Shown here: positions 14,394 through 21,289 of the stretch, piece by piece
Layout of the letters: each line of letters begins with the position of its first letter
Position numbering within the stretch: the first letter of the stretch is position 1
Source of the DNA: a virus
Virus record (IMG/VR): IMGVR_UViG_3300048839_000131
Location: 1 to 34,094 of that record
DNA: 34,094 nucleotides
Direction: 5' to 3' (one strand)
Translations under genes and position numbers: made by a program
The notes under the pieces: model-generated
Databases searched by the model: none
Seen by the model: the letters and a program-made list of their open reading frames with translations, nothing else
Told to the model about the DNA's origin: nothing

Positions 14394-15266
14394 ATGAAAA
14401 TACTAATTTTTTACTCCGGAGGAAAAGACAGTCAGGCTTCATTAATCTGGGCAGTTAATAAATATGGTGTCGATAACTGCGAGGCTGTTTTTTGTGATAC
14501 CGGTTGGGAAAACCCAATTACATACGAACACATAAAAACAACTTGCAATCAGATCGGGGTAAAACTTGTAACAATAAAATCAGACAAGTACAACGGAATG
14601 GAGGATTTGGCAGTTAAGAAAAAAAGATTCCCGTCAACAATGGCAAGATTTTGCACCGAAGAATTAAAAAGCAAGCCCGCTATTGATTATGTTTTAACTC
14701 ACAATGAAAACCTGATAATAATTGAGGGGATCAGAGCCAGCGAGTCATTTAGTAGATCAAAAATGAATGCCGAATGCACCTACTTTAAATACTATTTTGA
14801 GCCTTATAAGATTGACAAAAACGGCAAAAAAAAGTATCACACATATCGCAAAAAAGAAATAAAAGAGTGGTGTAAAATTTACAATGCAGATAAAATCAGA
14901 CCAATTTTTACATGGCAACCAGCACAAGTAATCGATTACATAAAAGACAACGGGCAACTACCAAACCCACTTTATTATCAGGGTTTTCAAAGAGTTGGTT
15001 GTTTCCCATGTGTTATGGCAAGACATCAGGAAGTAAGGCTAATTTCAGATAATCACCCCGAAATGTGGAAAAGACTTGAAAATGCAGAGGTAAGAATAGG
15101 TAGATCATTTTTTCCGCCAAATTATATTCCTAATCATGCTTGCAAAAATAATCAATACCCGATGATTGCAGATGTAAAAAAGTATTTTGAAAACAAAAAT
15201 GCAACGCTGGATATGTTTGATGGCGAACAACCTGGCTGCATGAGTGCTTATAATCTTTGTGAATAA
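14394..15266 (+). CDS. PAPS-reductase-like (PP-loop) protein
   Basis: The protein has 290 residues. The PP-loop SGGKDS is at 8-13, and RFCTEELK at about 85-92 matches the PAPS reductase signature RxCTxxLK. GCFPC at 202-206, a Cys at 87 and a C-terminal Cys pair could hold a metal or iron-sulphur cluster. Family members adenylate a substrate using ATP; in phages they are linked to sulphur chemistry or to nucleic acid modification (DndC is a relative). Lying next to a DNA methyltransferase, it may act in DNA modification, but the substrate cannot be read here. Confidence 0.82.
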   Translation: MKILIFYSGGKDSQASLIWAVNKYGVDNCEAVFCDTGWENPITYEHIKTTCNQIGVKLVTIKSDKYNGMEDLAVKKKRFPSTMARFCTEELKSKPAIDYVLTHNENLIIIEGIRASESFSRSKMNAECTYFKYYFEPYKIDKNGKKKYHTYRKKEIKEWCKIYNADKIRPIFTWQPAQVIDYIKDNGQLPNPLYYQGFQRVGCFPCVMARHQEVRLISDNHPEMWKRLENAEVRIGRSFFPPNYIPNHACKNNQYPMIADVKKYFENKNATLDMFDGEQPGCMSAYNLCE

Positions 15267-15282
15267 CCTAAAATCAACCACA

Positions 15283-15513
15283 ATGAACCGAACCGACTTA
15301 ATCAAACGATTTTACACACGATCAGGCGTGACCGACAACGGGCAATTTGATGCCGGATTAGCGATTAGCCACGTCATGGAAGCCGACATTAAAGCGATGC
15401 AACAGGCTGTCAAAACGCTGCAAACCGAACTGAAATATCTACACCCTGACAGACCGGACACGAATATTAAAAACACGATCCAACTGTTACAGGATCGGAT
15501 TGAGATGTACTAA
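15283..15513 (+). CDS. Small coiled-coil protein
   Basis: The protein has 76 residues from the ATG at 15283; an upstream in-frame TTG or ATG region lies in the previous gene. The second half is helical (MQQAVKTLQTELKYL ... IQLLQDRIEMY) and could form a coiled coil. It sits between the PAPS-reductase-like gene and a methyltransferase and ends two bases before the latter. Function is unknown. Confidence 0.65.
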   Translation: MNRTDLIKRFYTRSGVTDNGQFDAGLAISHVMEADIKAMQQAVKTLQTELKYLHPDRPDTNIKNTIQLLQDRIEMY

Positions 15514-15514
15514 C

Positions 15515-16219
15515 ATGGAAACAATCTACAAAAATAACTTTCTGAGCCTCTACCATGCCGATTGCATGGAAATTATGAAGCAATACCCTGATAAATACTT
15601 CGATTTGGCTATTGTTGACCCGCCTTATGGGATAAATAGAAGTAAAAACTTTGGAGCAAAAGAATTTGGATGGGTACAACATAAAAAATCTGAATGGGAT
15701 AATGAAATACCAACATCAGAATATTTTGATCAACTATTTAGAGTAAGCAAAAACCAAATTATTTGGGGCGGAAATTATATGGTTGAATATTTAAAGCCAT
15801 CAATGGGGTGGATTTTTTGGGATAAAGGACAAAGAGATTTTAGTACCAGTGATGGCGAACTTGCTTACTCTTCATTTCAAAAAAAATTAAAGGTATTTGA
15901 AATGAGCAGGGGCAAAGCATTATCAAATAATGGAGGCACCACAATACACCCAACTCAAAAACCATCCGCCCTTTACGAATGGATTCTTCAAAACTACTCC
16001 AAACCAAACGACCGTATTTTAGACACCCATTTCGGAAGCGGTTCAATAGCTTTGGCAGTTCACAAGGCCAACGAACTTGACAGAATGAATCTGCACTTAA
16101 CGGCAACGGAGATCGATGCTGATTACATTAACGATGCGATTGAGCGGATTAAGGCGTTTGTCGCTATTCCAATTATCAACTTCAATAAGCCGGAGCATAT
16201 TCAAACCGAATTGTTTTAA
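15515..16219 (+). CDS. Orphan DNA adenine methyltransferase 1 (beta class)
   Basis: The protein has 234 residues. DPPY at 35-38 precedes the AdoMet motif DTHFGSGS at 170-177, the order of beta-class N6-adenine (or N4-cytosine) methyltransferases. HPTQKP at 145-150 is a further family mark. No restriction enzyme gene is next to it, so it probably protects phage DNA or acts in regulation. The protein is a paralogue of the one at 20054, sharing VSKNQIxWGGNY and WDKGQRDFS. The recognition sequence is not known. Confidence 0.9.
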   Translation: METIYKNNFLSLYHADCMEIMKQYPDKYFDLAIVDPPYGINRSKNFGAKEFGWVQHKKSEWDNEIPTSEYFDQLFRVSKNQIIWGGNYMVEYLKPSMGWIFWDKGQRDFSTSDGELAYSSFQKKLKVFEMSRGKALSNNGGTTIHPTQKPSALYEWILQNYSKPNDRILDTHFGSGSIALAVHKANELDRMNLHLTATEIDADYINDAIERIKAFVAIPIINFNKPEHIQTELF

Positions 16220-16237
16220 AATCAAACACACAAACAC

Positions 16238-16555
16238 ATGAAACTCGTAATTTTAGAAAGCCCGTATGCTGGCGACATTGAAAGAAATGTAAAGTATGCA
16301 CGTATGGCAGTTAGAGACAGCCTGCTAAGAGACGAAGCACCAATCGCAAGTCATTTGATTTATACTCAGGATGGTGTCTTAAAAGATGAAATACCGGAAG
16401 AAAGGCGCAGAGGTATTGATGCTGGACTGGCGTGGATTGTTAAAGCCGACCTGCACGTTTTCTATGTTGATTATGGTTACAGCAGCGGCATGGAATACGC
16501 CTTAACGGTCGCAAAGCGATACAAAATACCAATAGAAGAACGCAGAATACTTTAA
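16238..16555 (+). CDS. DUF7768-like / nucleoside deoxyribosyltransferase-like protein
   Basis: The protein has 105 residues. The pattern ESPYAGD near the N-terminus, RNVKYARMAVRDSL, EAPIASHLIYTQ, then GIDAGLAWI and GYSSGMEYAL matches small phage proteins I know as DUF7768, which resemble the nucleoside 2-deoxyribosyltransferase fold (SPxxxG...E...ADxxV). It may act on nucleotides or nucleotide-like metabolites. It is the last gene before the replication leader. Confidence 0.75.
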   Translation: MKLVILESPYAGDIERNVKYARMAVRDSLLRDEAPIASHLIYTQDGVLKDEIPEERRRGIDAGLAWIVKADLHVFYVDYGYSSGMEYALTVAKRYKIPIEERRIL

Positions 16556-16556
16556 C

Positions 16557-16581
16557 ACTATTTAGACCCATTCTAAATAAC
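16557..16581. promoter_or_regulatory. 25-bp operator, copy D
   Basis: TATTTAGA (16559-16566), CCCAT, TCTAAATA (16572-16579): perfect eight-base arms with the same 5-bp spacer as B1. The centre (16569) is 21 bp before the TTGACT of the replication promoter, two helical turns. Confidence 0.82.
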
Positions 16582-16589
16582 GCAAAAAC

Positions 16590-16619
16590 TTGACTTTAAC
16601 TGAATTTTGATTATCTTTG
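16590..16619 (+). promoter_or_regulatory. Replication promoter (early promoter 4)
   Basis: TTGACT (16590-16595) and TATCTTTG (16612-16619) are 16 bp apart. Transcription should start near 16625, giving a leader of about 138 nt before the replication organiser gene. Confidence 0.85.
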
Positions 16620-16635
16620 TAGTTCATAATGCCGA

Positions 16636-16742
16636 TTGAACCCCGGCTCTAATCCGACAGACACCATGAAAAACGTATTTACACTTCCAACAATATTAGC
16701 ACCCGTTCTGTCTGTCGGCAGGGTTCAAACGGGTGCTTTTTT
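16636..16742 (+). promoter_or_regulatory. Attenuator-like leader with two competing hairpins
   Basis: Terminator hairpin: AGCACCCGTT (16698-16707) pairs perfectly with AACGGGTGCT (16728-16737) and six T follow (16737-16742). Alternative hairpin: TTGAACCC (16636-16643) with GGGTTCAA (16721-16728) and CCGACAGACA (16654-16663) with TGTCTGTCGG (16709-16718). The 3' arms of the alternative occupy exactly the terminator loop, and the terminator's 5' arm lies in the alternative's loop, so the two exclude each other or form a pseudoknot. This is the form of a transcription attenuator or of a small RNA made when termination wins. Confidence 0.78.
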
Positions 16743-16758
16743 GTTGGGTAAATTTTGA
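16666..16758 (+). CDS. Possible leader peptide across the attenuator
   Basis: A 30-codon reading frame starts at the ATG in the leader and runs through both arms of the terminator, stopping four bases before the organiser's ATG. The peptide is hydrophobic with a basic end (MKNVFTLPTILAPVLSVG at the start, FLLGKF at the end). Translating ribosomes would melt the terminator, so the frame could couple translation to read-through. It lacks a clear run of one codon and may not be expressed. Confidence 0.4.
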   Translation: MKNVFTLPTILAPVLSVGRVQTGAFLLGKF

Positions 16759-16762
16759 GACC

Positions 16763-17869
16763 ATGGCACTAAGAAACCAACCCTACTTTCCTTTGTATGT
16801 ACAAGACTATCTAACGGATGAAAAACTAAATTTATGCAGTTTATCCGCACAGGGGTTGTATATAAAAATATTGTGTATTTTACACAAGCAAGAAACGTAT
16901 GGGAGTATTTTGTTTCAGCAAAACAACAAACAAAACTTAAACAAAAAAGATTATTTTGTTTCTTATCTGTCCAAGCAGTTACCAGTGCAAAAAAATGAAA
17001 TCGAAGAATTGTTAACTGAGCTACTTGATGAAGGAGTGCTGATAATGGATGATGATATACTATATCAAAAGCGAATGTTAAAAGACGGGAAAATTAGTGT
17101 AGTTAGGTCAAATGTTGCGAAAGATGGAGGCGGTAGTAATTTAAACAAACAGTACGGTAAAAAAGGAGTTTTATACTTATTATCTGATAAAGAAAAGTTT
17201 CATAAAATAGGCGTTACCAGTAACTTAACTCAAAGAGTATATCAAATAAGAAGCAAACATAAAATGTCTAAATTATTTGATGTTGTTTCATTTATTGATG
17301 TTCAAGACATGGGGAAAGTTGAGGATCAAATAAAGGTTTATTTTGGCGACAACATCAGAGGTGAATGGATAAATTTACCTTATAATGAAGTTGTTGATAA
17401 ATTTAATTTGTTTCAGCAAAATCCTAAACAAACGCCTAAACAAAACCCTGAAAATGAAAATGAAAATGAAGTTGAAAATGTAAATAAAATTGAAAATGAT
17501 AGAAACAGTATTTTGCTGGAAAATTTGAAAATTCAATTTGAAAAATTTAGAATAGCTTATCCTGGCAAAAAAAGGGGAATTGATACTGAATTTGAAAACT
17601 TCGCCAAAAAGCATAAAGATTATAAACAGGTAATTCCTGAACTCGAAAGAATATTAAAGGCTCAATACTTTGCTAAAAACAAAAATATTGAGAATGGACA
17701 CTGGGAGGAAAATTGGCAAAACCTACAAACTTACATTAATCAGCGTTCATGGGAAATTGAGATTGACATTAAACCAACAAAAACACAAACGACAAATGGA
17801 AAACAAAGCGTTACAGATAAACTCGCAGCGGCAAACAACATCATTGATGGAATGTTTCTTAAACAATGA
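16763..17869 (+). CDS. Replication organiser with an inserted GIY-YIG / T5orf172-like domain
   Basis: The protein has 368 residues from the ATG at 16763. Residues 1-125 look like the N-terminal domain of phage replisome organisers (LSAQGLYIKILCILHKQETYG; DEGVLIMDDDILYQKRM). Residues of about 134-214 are a separate domain: GVLYLL, KIGVTSNLTQRVYQIRS, VEDQIKVYF, GEWINL, the pattern of T5orf172/MUG113 members of the GIY-YIG superfamily. A low-complexity linker (PENENENE) leads to a C-terminal helical domain (about 255-360). It should bind the origin and load replication proteins; the inserted domain may bind or nick DNA. Confidence 0.78.
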   Translation: MALRNQPYFPLYVQDYLTDEKLNLCSLSAQGLYIKILCILHKQETYGSILFQQNNKQNLNKKDYFVSYLSKQLPVQKNEIEELLTELLDEGVLIMDDDILYQKRMLKDGKISVVRSNVAKDGGGSNLNKQYGKKGVLYLLSDKEKFHKIGVTSNLTQRVYQIRSKHKMSKLFDVVSFIDVQDMGKVEDQIKVYFGDNIRGEWINLPYNEVVDKFNLFQQNPKQTPKQNPENENENEVENVNKIENDRNSILLENLKIQFEKFRIAYPGKKRGIDTEFENFAKKHKDYKQVIPELERILKAQYFAKNKNIENGHWEENWQNLQTYINQRSWEIEIDIKPTKTQTTNGKQSVTDKLAAANNIIDGMFLKQ

Positions 17870-18572
17870 TAATTTAGGACTTGCGATGTGTGAAAGGTCT
17901 TTAACAATTCAGAAAGCCATAAATGCCCCGAATGTTTTAGATCAAATACAAATTTACGGGGAGGGTAATGTGTTAAAATCAATTGTTACATTGTTGATTT
18001 TGACGTCATCATACTTTAACACATCTGGCAATTTAACGCCTGAACAAGCCACACAGATAGCATCATTGTTCCTGTCTGAATACAAACAGGAATCAATAGA
18101 GGATTTAACTTTGATGTTAAAAAAGCTGAAATTAGGATCCTACGGCAAGATTTACCGGATTGACGGTGATACTATTTTTAAATGCTTTAATGAGTATTTG
18201 AGTGAAAAGTATGCAGAGTTTGAAAAGATTAAGCAGAATGAACGTGTCGCACTTCAACAACAAACAACAAATGATTATATTGAATTTGCGGCTCAGGTTT
18301 TGGAAGCAAAAAAAATAAAGCCAGTTGAAAAAGCAGTACCTGAATATCTAACCGAAAAAGGCCATTTAGAGACGTTTAAACAGCTTTTGCCTGATTGTTC
18401 AGATAAAGATTTAGCTGATTTTTTACAATATTATTCATCAAAAAATGCACCGGTTCATCATTTAATCGAATACGGGCAACCGATAACCGTTGGATATTTT
18501 GATAAATATATTGATGAGATCAAAAATGAAATAATGAATCGGGATGCCGACAAAATCAACACCCAATTATAA
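17847..18572 (+). CDS. DUF6633-like replication accessory protein
   Basis: The protein has 241 residues if the ATG at 17847 is used, overlapping the organiser by 23 bases; the ATG at 17886 would give 228. It is helical. The pattern LMLKKLKLGSYGKIYRIDG followed by IFKCFNEYLSEK recalls DUF6633 proteins of Bacteroidota phages. Coming directly after the organiser gene in a genome without a recognisable helicase, it may be a helicase loader or recruit host DnaB, but that is inference. A 20-bp leader repeat follows its stop. Confidence 0.65.
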   Translation: MECFLNNDNLGLAMCERSLTIQKAINAPNVLDQIQIYGEGNVLKSIVTLLILTSSYFNTSGNLTPEQATQIASLFLSEYKQESIEDLTLMLKKLKLGSYGKIYRIDGDTIFKCFNEYLSEKYAEFEKIKQNERVALQQQTTNDYIEFAAQVLEAKKIKPVEKAVPEYLTEKGHLETFKQLLPDCSDKDLADFLQYYSSKNAPVHHLIEYGQPITVGYFDKYIDEIKNEIMNRDADKINTQL

Positions 18573-18590
18573 ACGTTTAAAAACGGATAA
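18571..18590. repeat. 20-bp leader repeat, copy 2
   Basis: Exact copy of 13678-13697, starting inside the stop codon of the previous gene and lying 15 bp before the ATG at 18606. Confidence 0.7.
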
Positions 18591-18605
18591 AAACACCATT
18601 TTAAC

Positions 18606-18809
18606 ATGATCCTAACCTCCGACAAAGGCACTCACTACCCCGACCAGATCGAACAGGTCAAAGACGGCAAATTATACCGGTGTGTAGGATGCCGGATTGA
18701 TGGCAAACAGACTTGGTACACAGTGAAAAACGAAGCGGGGCAGTACAAAGACATGACACCGCAAGAGTTAAAAGATTTTTTTGAACCGATAAAAACTGAA
18801 ACGAAATGA
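18606..18809 (+). CDS. Small protein of unknown function
   Basis: The protein has 67 residues. It is beta-rich at the start with a CVGC pair (LYRCVGCRIDGKQTWYTV), then a short helix (TPQELKDFFEPIK). It overlaps the next gene by ATGA. No family is recognised; compact SH3-like folds have similar composition. It is part of the replication operon. Confidence 0.65.
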   Translation: MILTSDKGTHYPDQIEQVKDGKLYRCVGCRIDGKQTWYTVKNEAGQYKDMTPQELKDFFEPIKTETK

Positions 18810-19072
18810 CAAAACACGAAAAACAATTACACTATGCACAAATGCTGATCGGTAAAATATCTCAAGTGTTTGAAGAGAACCCCGATTTTTACATTGATGA
18901 AAAAGAACTTGTAGACCAGGAAAACTTTTACGCATTTTTTCACGTTTTGGCAAATTTAGTGCCGACACATATTTTTAATAAATTCGCAAATCAAAAAATG
19001 GATATTTTACAGTTTAACCATTTTGCAAATATCCTTTGTTTTGAAAACGGTATTAAAGACGACACGAAATGA
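18806..19072 (+). CDS. Helical small protein of unknown function
   Basis: The protein has 88 residues, helical and rich in Phe, His and Asn, without recognised motifs. Overlaps on both sides (ATGA with the gene before and after) show it is translated as part of the replication operon. Function is unknown. Confidence 0.65.
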   Translation: MTKHEKQLHYAQMLIGKISQVFEENPDFYIDEKELVDQENFYAFFHVLANLVPTHIFNKFANQKMDILQFNHFANILCFENGIKDDTK

Positions 19073-19419
19073 CAGCAGAAGACCGACTACAAATTGCCTG
19101 TGTAAAATGGTTCAGGTATCAATTCCCTGACATCAGGAAGATGATGTTTGCAATACCAAACGGAGGCAGCCGAAACAAAATCGAAGCAAGTAAGCTAAAA
19201 ATGACCGGAGTCATAGCCGGAGTATCTGACTTGATACTTTTGGTTCAGAGTAACGGGTACGGATCACTTTGCATCGAACTGAAAGACGGCAAGAAAGGAA
19301 GACAAACGCCATTACAACACGAATGGGAACTAAACGCAACGACACACGGCAACAAGTACGTTATTTGCCGATCAGTTGACGAATTTATGAAAGAGGTTAA
19401 CGAATATTTGAACAGTTGA
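19069..19419 (+). CDS. VRR-NUC domain nuclease
   Basis: The protein has 116 residues, the size of the stand-alone phage VRR-NUC family. The PD-(D/E)xK site is complete: IPNGG at 29-33, GVSDL at 51-55 with Asp54, IELKDGKKG at 69-77 with Glu70 and Lys72, then Gln83. Family members cut branched or flapped DNA and are found with phage replication genes. It probably resolves replication or recombination intermediates before packaging. Confidence 0.92.
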   Translation: MTAEDRLQIACVKWFRYQFPDIRKMMFAIPNGGSRNKIEASKLKMTGVIAGVSDLILLVQSNGYGSLCIELKDGKKGRQTPLQHEWELNATTHGNKYVICRSVDEFMKEVNEYLNS

Positions 19420-19425
19420 TGCAAT

Positions 19426-19758
19426 ATGAACCCAAAAGTCCCAGAATCAAAGCGAGCCGAAATAATCAAATATTATTTTGCAAATCATGACAATTTATTG
19501 TCGGTTATTGCAAATAAATTTGAACTTTCAAAGCAGACAATCGGCAATATTTTAACTGAACATTTTAAATCAAAAAAAACCATGTACAACATTTTCAGAA
19601 TCGAACTAATCAACGGGGAGAAATCCGAACCGATTGAAAGAAGTGTTACCTTTGAGAATCGGAAAGAAATGGACAGAGCAAGGCGGTTATTATCGCTTTT
19701 GATTAGTAAGCGAGTCGGGCATAAAACGGATGTTGTGTTTCACTACAAGACGGTGTGA
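19426..19758 (+). CDS. Helix-turn-helix protein with a second unknown domain
   Basis: The protein has 110 residues. The first 50 contain a homeodomain-like helix-turn-helix (KRAEIIKYYFANHDNLLSVI, ANKFELSKQTIGNILTEHF). An internal Met at residue 53 begins a second, beta/alpha domain (NIFRIELINGEKSEPIERSV) that might also be made separately. It closes the replication operon and lies directly before the cassette array. Regulatory or DNA-binding function is inferred from the motif. Confidence 0.65.
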   Translation: MNPKVPESKRAEIIKYYFANHDNLLSVIANKFELSKQTIGNILTEHFKSKKTMYNIFRIELINGEKSEPIERSVTFENRKEMDRARRLLSLLISKRVGHKTDVVFHYKTV

Positions 19759-19782
19759 TTTTCAGCTTGCAATTAACGACTC

Positions 19783-19891
19783 TTGGGTAAAAGCAGTTTA
19801 AATTTAATTGTATGACAATAGCAGAATTGATAATGATAAAAATTGAAGAAACGCAAAAAGAATTGGATAGGCTTAAATTGCTTTTACCCAA
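19783..19891. repeat. Cassette linker 0
   Basis: The left arm TTGGGTAAAAGCAGTTTAA (19783-19801) matches the reverse complement of TTAAATTGCTTTTACCCAA (19873-19891) at 18 of 19 bases. TTAACG precedes it (19773-19778) and GTTAGCGGA follows (19893-19901). The body end is TCCGCTAAC (19997-20005), a perfect 9-bp match. The start codon at 19812 lies between the arms. Confidence 0.82.
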
Positions 19892-19994
19892 TGTTAGCGG
19901 ACAGTTACCGTCTTCGCAGATAACTGATAAAGAACACAAAAGATTGATGAAAGCACTATATACGAAAGATAGAAGTAAAAAGTTTAGGCGGTAA
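19812..19994 (+). CDS. Small helical protein of cassette 0
   Basis: The protein has 60 residues. The first half is helical (IAELIMIKIEETQKELDRLK), and residues of about 20-30 (LKLLLPNVSGQ) are encoded by the linker right arm and body repeat. The basic tail (LYTKDRSKKFRR) forms the rest. Its stop is three bases before the body end. No family is recognised; such repeat-borne ORFs may be only partly functional. Confidence 0.55.
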   Translation: MTIAELIMIKIEETQKELDRLKLLLPNVSGQLPSSQITDKEHKRLMKALYTKDRSKKFRR

Positions 19995-20010
19995 TTTCCG
20001 CTAACGTATG

Positions 20011-20118
20011 GTGCTATGAGCAGTAGCGGATTAAAAACAATAAACTTTCAAATATGACAAACGATAATAAAAAGCAGGAACTTTCGGATAGCACTGACAC
20101 CGCTATTGCCCATAGCAC
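20011..20118. repeat. Cassette linker 1
   Basis: The left arm GTGCTATGAGCAGTAGCGG (20011-20029) matches the reverse complement of CCGCTATTGCCCATAGCAC (20100-20118) at 17 of 19 bases. CTAACG precedes it (20001-20006) and GTTATG follows (20121-20126). The body ends ATATAACG (20771-20778). The methyltransferase ATG (20054) lies between the arms. Confidence 0.85.
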
Positions 20119-20764
20119 GTGTTATGTGCAGCCCTTTTCGGAAGTTTTCAATGAGGACTGCATACAAGTTATGAAACGCTATCCTGACAAATTCTTTGAC
20201 CTTGCTGTGGTTGACCCGCCTTATGGAAACAATTTAAGCGGTGGTAGGTCTGCAAAGAATGGTTGGAATAATAAAATTGATTGGGATAAATGTAATAAGG
20301 GATGGAATTTAGCAATACCAACACCTGAATACTTTGCAGAACTTCAGCGAGTATCTAAAAATCAAATTGTGTGGGGTGGAAATTACTTTGCAAATATGCT
20401 TCCAAATTCAGAATGTTGGTTAATTTGGGACAAAGGACAAAGGGATTTTAGCCTTGCAGATGGCGAGATGGCTTGGACTTCATTTGATAAAGCTATGAGA
20501 ATACATACACTACATAGGGCAGTAGCTAATCAAGAGGATAAAATGCACCCAACGCAAAAGCCAGTAAAACTATATGACTGGATATTCTCAAAATTTGCAA
20601 GCGAGGGTAATTTGATTTTAGATACTCACTTGGGGAGCGGGTCAAGTCGAATTGCAGCACATAAGGCGGGGTTGTCATTTGTCGGGTGCGAAATTGATAA
20701 AGACTATTTTGATGCACAGGAAAAAAGGTTCAAAGAATTTGTTTCACAGTTGCGGCTCTTTTAG
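20054..20764 (+). CDS. Orphan DNA adenine methyltransferase 2 (beta class), cassette 1
   Basis: The protein has 236 residues. DPPYG at 54-58 precedes the AdoMet motif LDTHLGSGS at 189-197, and HPTQKP is at 165-170, so it is a beta-class adenine (or N4-cytosine) methyltransferase paralogous to the one at 15515. The first 28 residues (up to CYVQPF) have no counterpart in that paralogue; they are encoded by the linker right arm. No other ATG precedes the catalytic domain, so the repeat-derived extension is probably translated. No restriction partner is present. Confidence 0.88.
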   Translation: MTNDNKKQELSDSTDTAIAHSTCYVQPFSEVFNEDCIQVMKRYPDKFFDLAVVDPPYGNNLSGGRSAKNGWNNKIDWDKCNKGWNLAIPTPEYFAELQRVSKNQIVWGGNYFANMLPNSECWLIWDKGQRDFSLADGEMAWTSFDKAMRIHTLHRAVANQEDKMHPTQKPVKLYDWIFSKFASEGNLILDTHLGSGSSRIAAHKAGLSFVGCEIDKDYFDAQEKRFKEFVSQLRLF

Positions 20765-20782
20765 GGTTGTATATAACGTTTT

Positions 20783-20895
20783 GCAGATAGGCGATGTGGC
20801 GGATTTTGAAACACAAAACTATCTGTAAGCACTAAACTTGATTTGAAAACGAAAACTTTAAATTAACCGAGAAACCCGCCATATTGCCTATGTGC
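20783..20895. repeat. Cassette linker 2
   Basis: The left arm GCAGATAGGCGATGTGGCGG (20783-20802) matches the reverse complement of CCGCCATATTGCCTATGTGC (20876-20895) at 17 of 20 bases. ATAACG precedes it. The body begins GTTATAGGTAGGGC (20897-20910) and ends GCCTTACCTATAAC (21158-21171), a 14-bp inverted repeat with one mismatch. Here no ATG lies between the arms; the gene starts inside the body. Confidence 0.85.
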
Positions 20896-20930
20896 TGTTA
20901 TAGGTAGGGCTTCTCACAAAACTTGATAAG

Positions 20931-21158
20931 ATGAAAGAATTATTAGAAAAAAGCGGATTTACAAAAGTTGATGGACTTGATAGATGGTTTATTAACTTTC
21001 AAGGCAGAACTTACTATGTGTTTATGGATGGTGGTAAATGGTGGGTATTGATAAACAAAATCGGAACTGACATAAAAGTTAATCAAACAGGATTTACAAC
21101 TTTTGAACATATCCGAGATTTTTTCAATGCAGTAACTTTGGGTGGTGTCGTTCTTTAG
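20931..21158 (+). CDS. Small protein of cassette 2
   Basis: The protein has 75 residues, beta-rich with many aromatic residues (RWFINFQGRTYYVFMDGGKWWVLI), then a short helix (TFEHIRDFFNAV). It is free of repeat-encoded sequence, because both gene ends lie inside the body repeat. No family is recognised. The fold looks compact and self-contained, as expected for a mobile gene. Confidence 0.68.
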   Translation: MKELLEKSGFTKVDGLDRWFINFQGRTYYVFMDGGKWWVLINKIGTDIKVNQTGFTTFEHIRDFFNAVTLGGVVL

Positions 21159-21177
21159 CCTTACCTATAACGTTCCA

Positions 21178-21289
21178 ACGCTTGCCGTCAGGTGGGCATT
21201 AAATAGTACAAACTTTAAATAAAGCACAAATGAAAGTAGATATTGGTTCACCCGAAATTAAGCACGAAACGCCCACTTGCGGCAAACGT
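21178..21289. repeat. Cassette linker 3
   Basis: The left arm ACGCTTGCCGTCAGGTGGGC (21178-21197) matches the reverse complement of GCCCACTTGCGGCAAACGT (21271-21289) at 17 positions with one gap. The body begins GTTATCGCCT (21292-21301) and ends AGGCGATAAC (21485-21494), a perfect 10-bp inverted repeat. The ATG at 21230 lies between the arms. Confidence 0.83.

Noticed and set aside
16733-16762. GTG start for the replication organiser
   Set aside because: It lies in the terminator stem and adds residues not expected in the family; the ATG at 16763 directly begins the conserved N-terminus.
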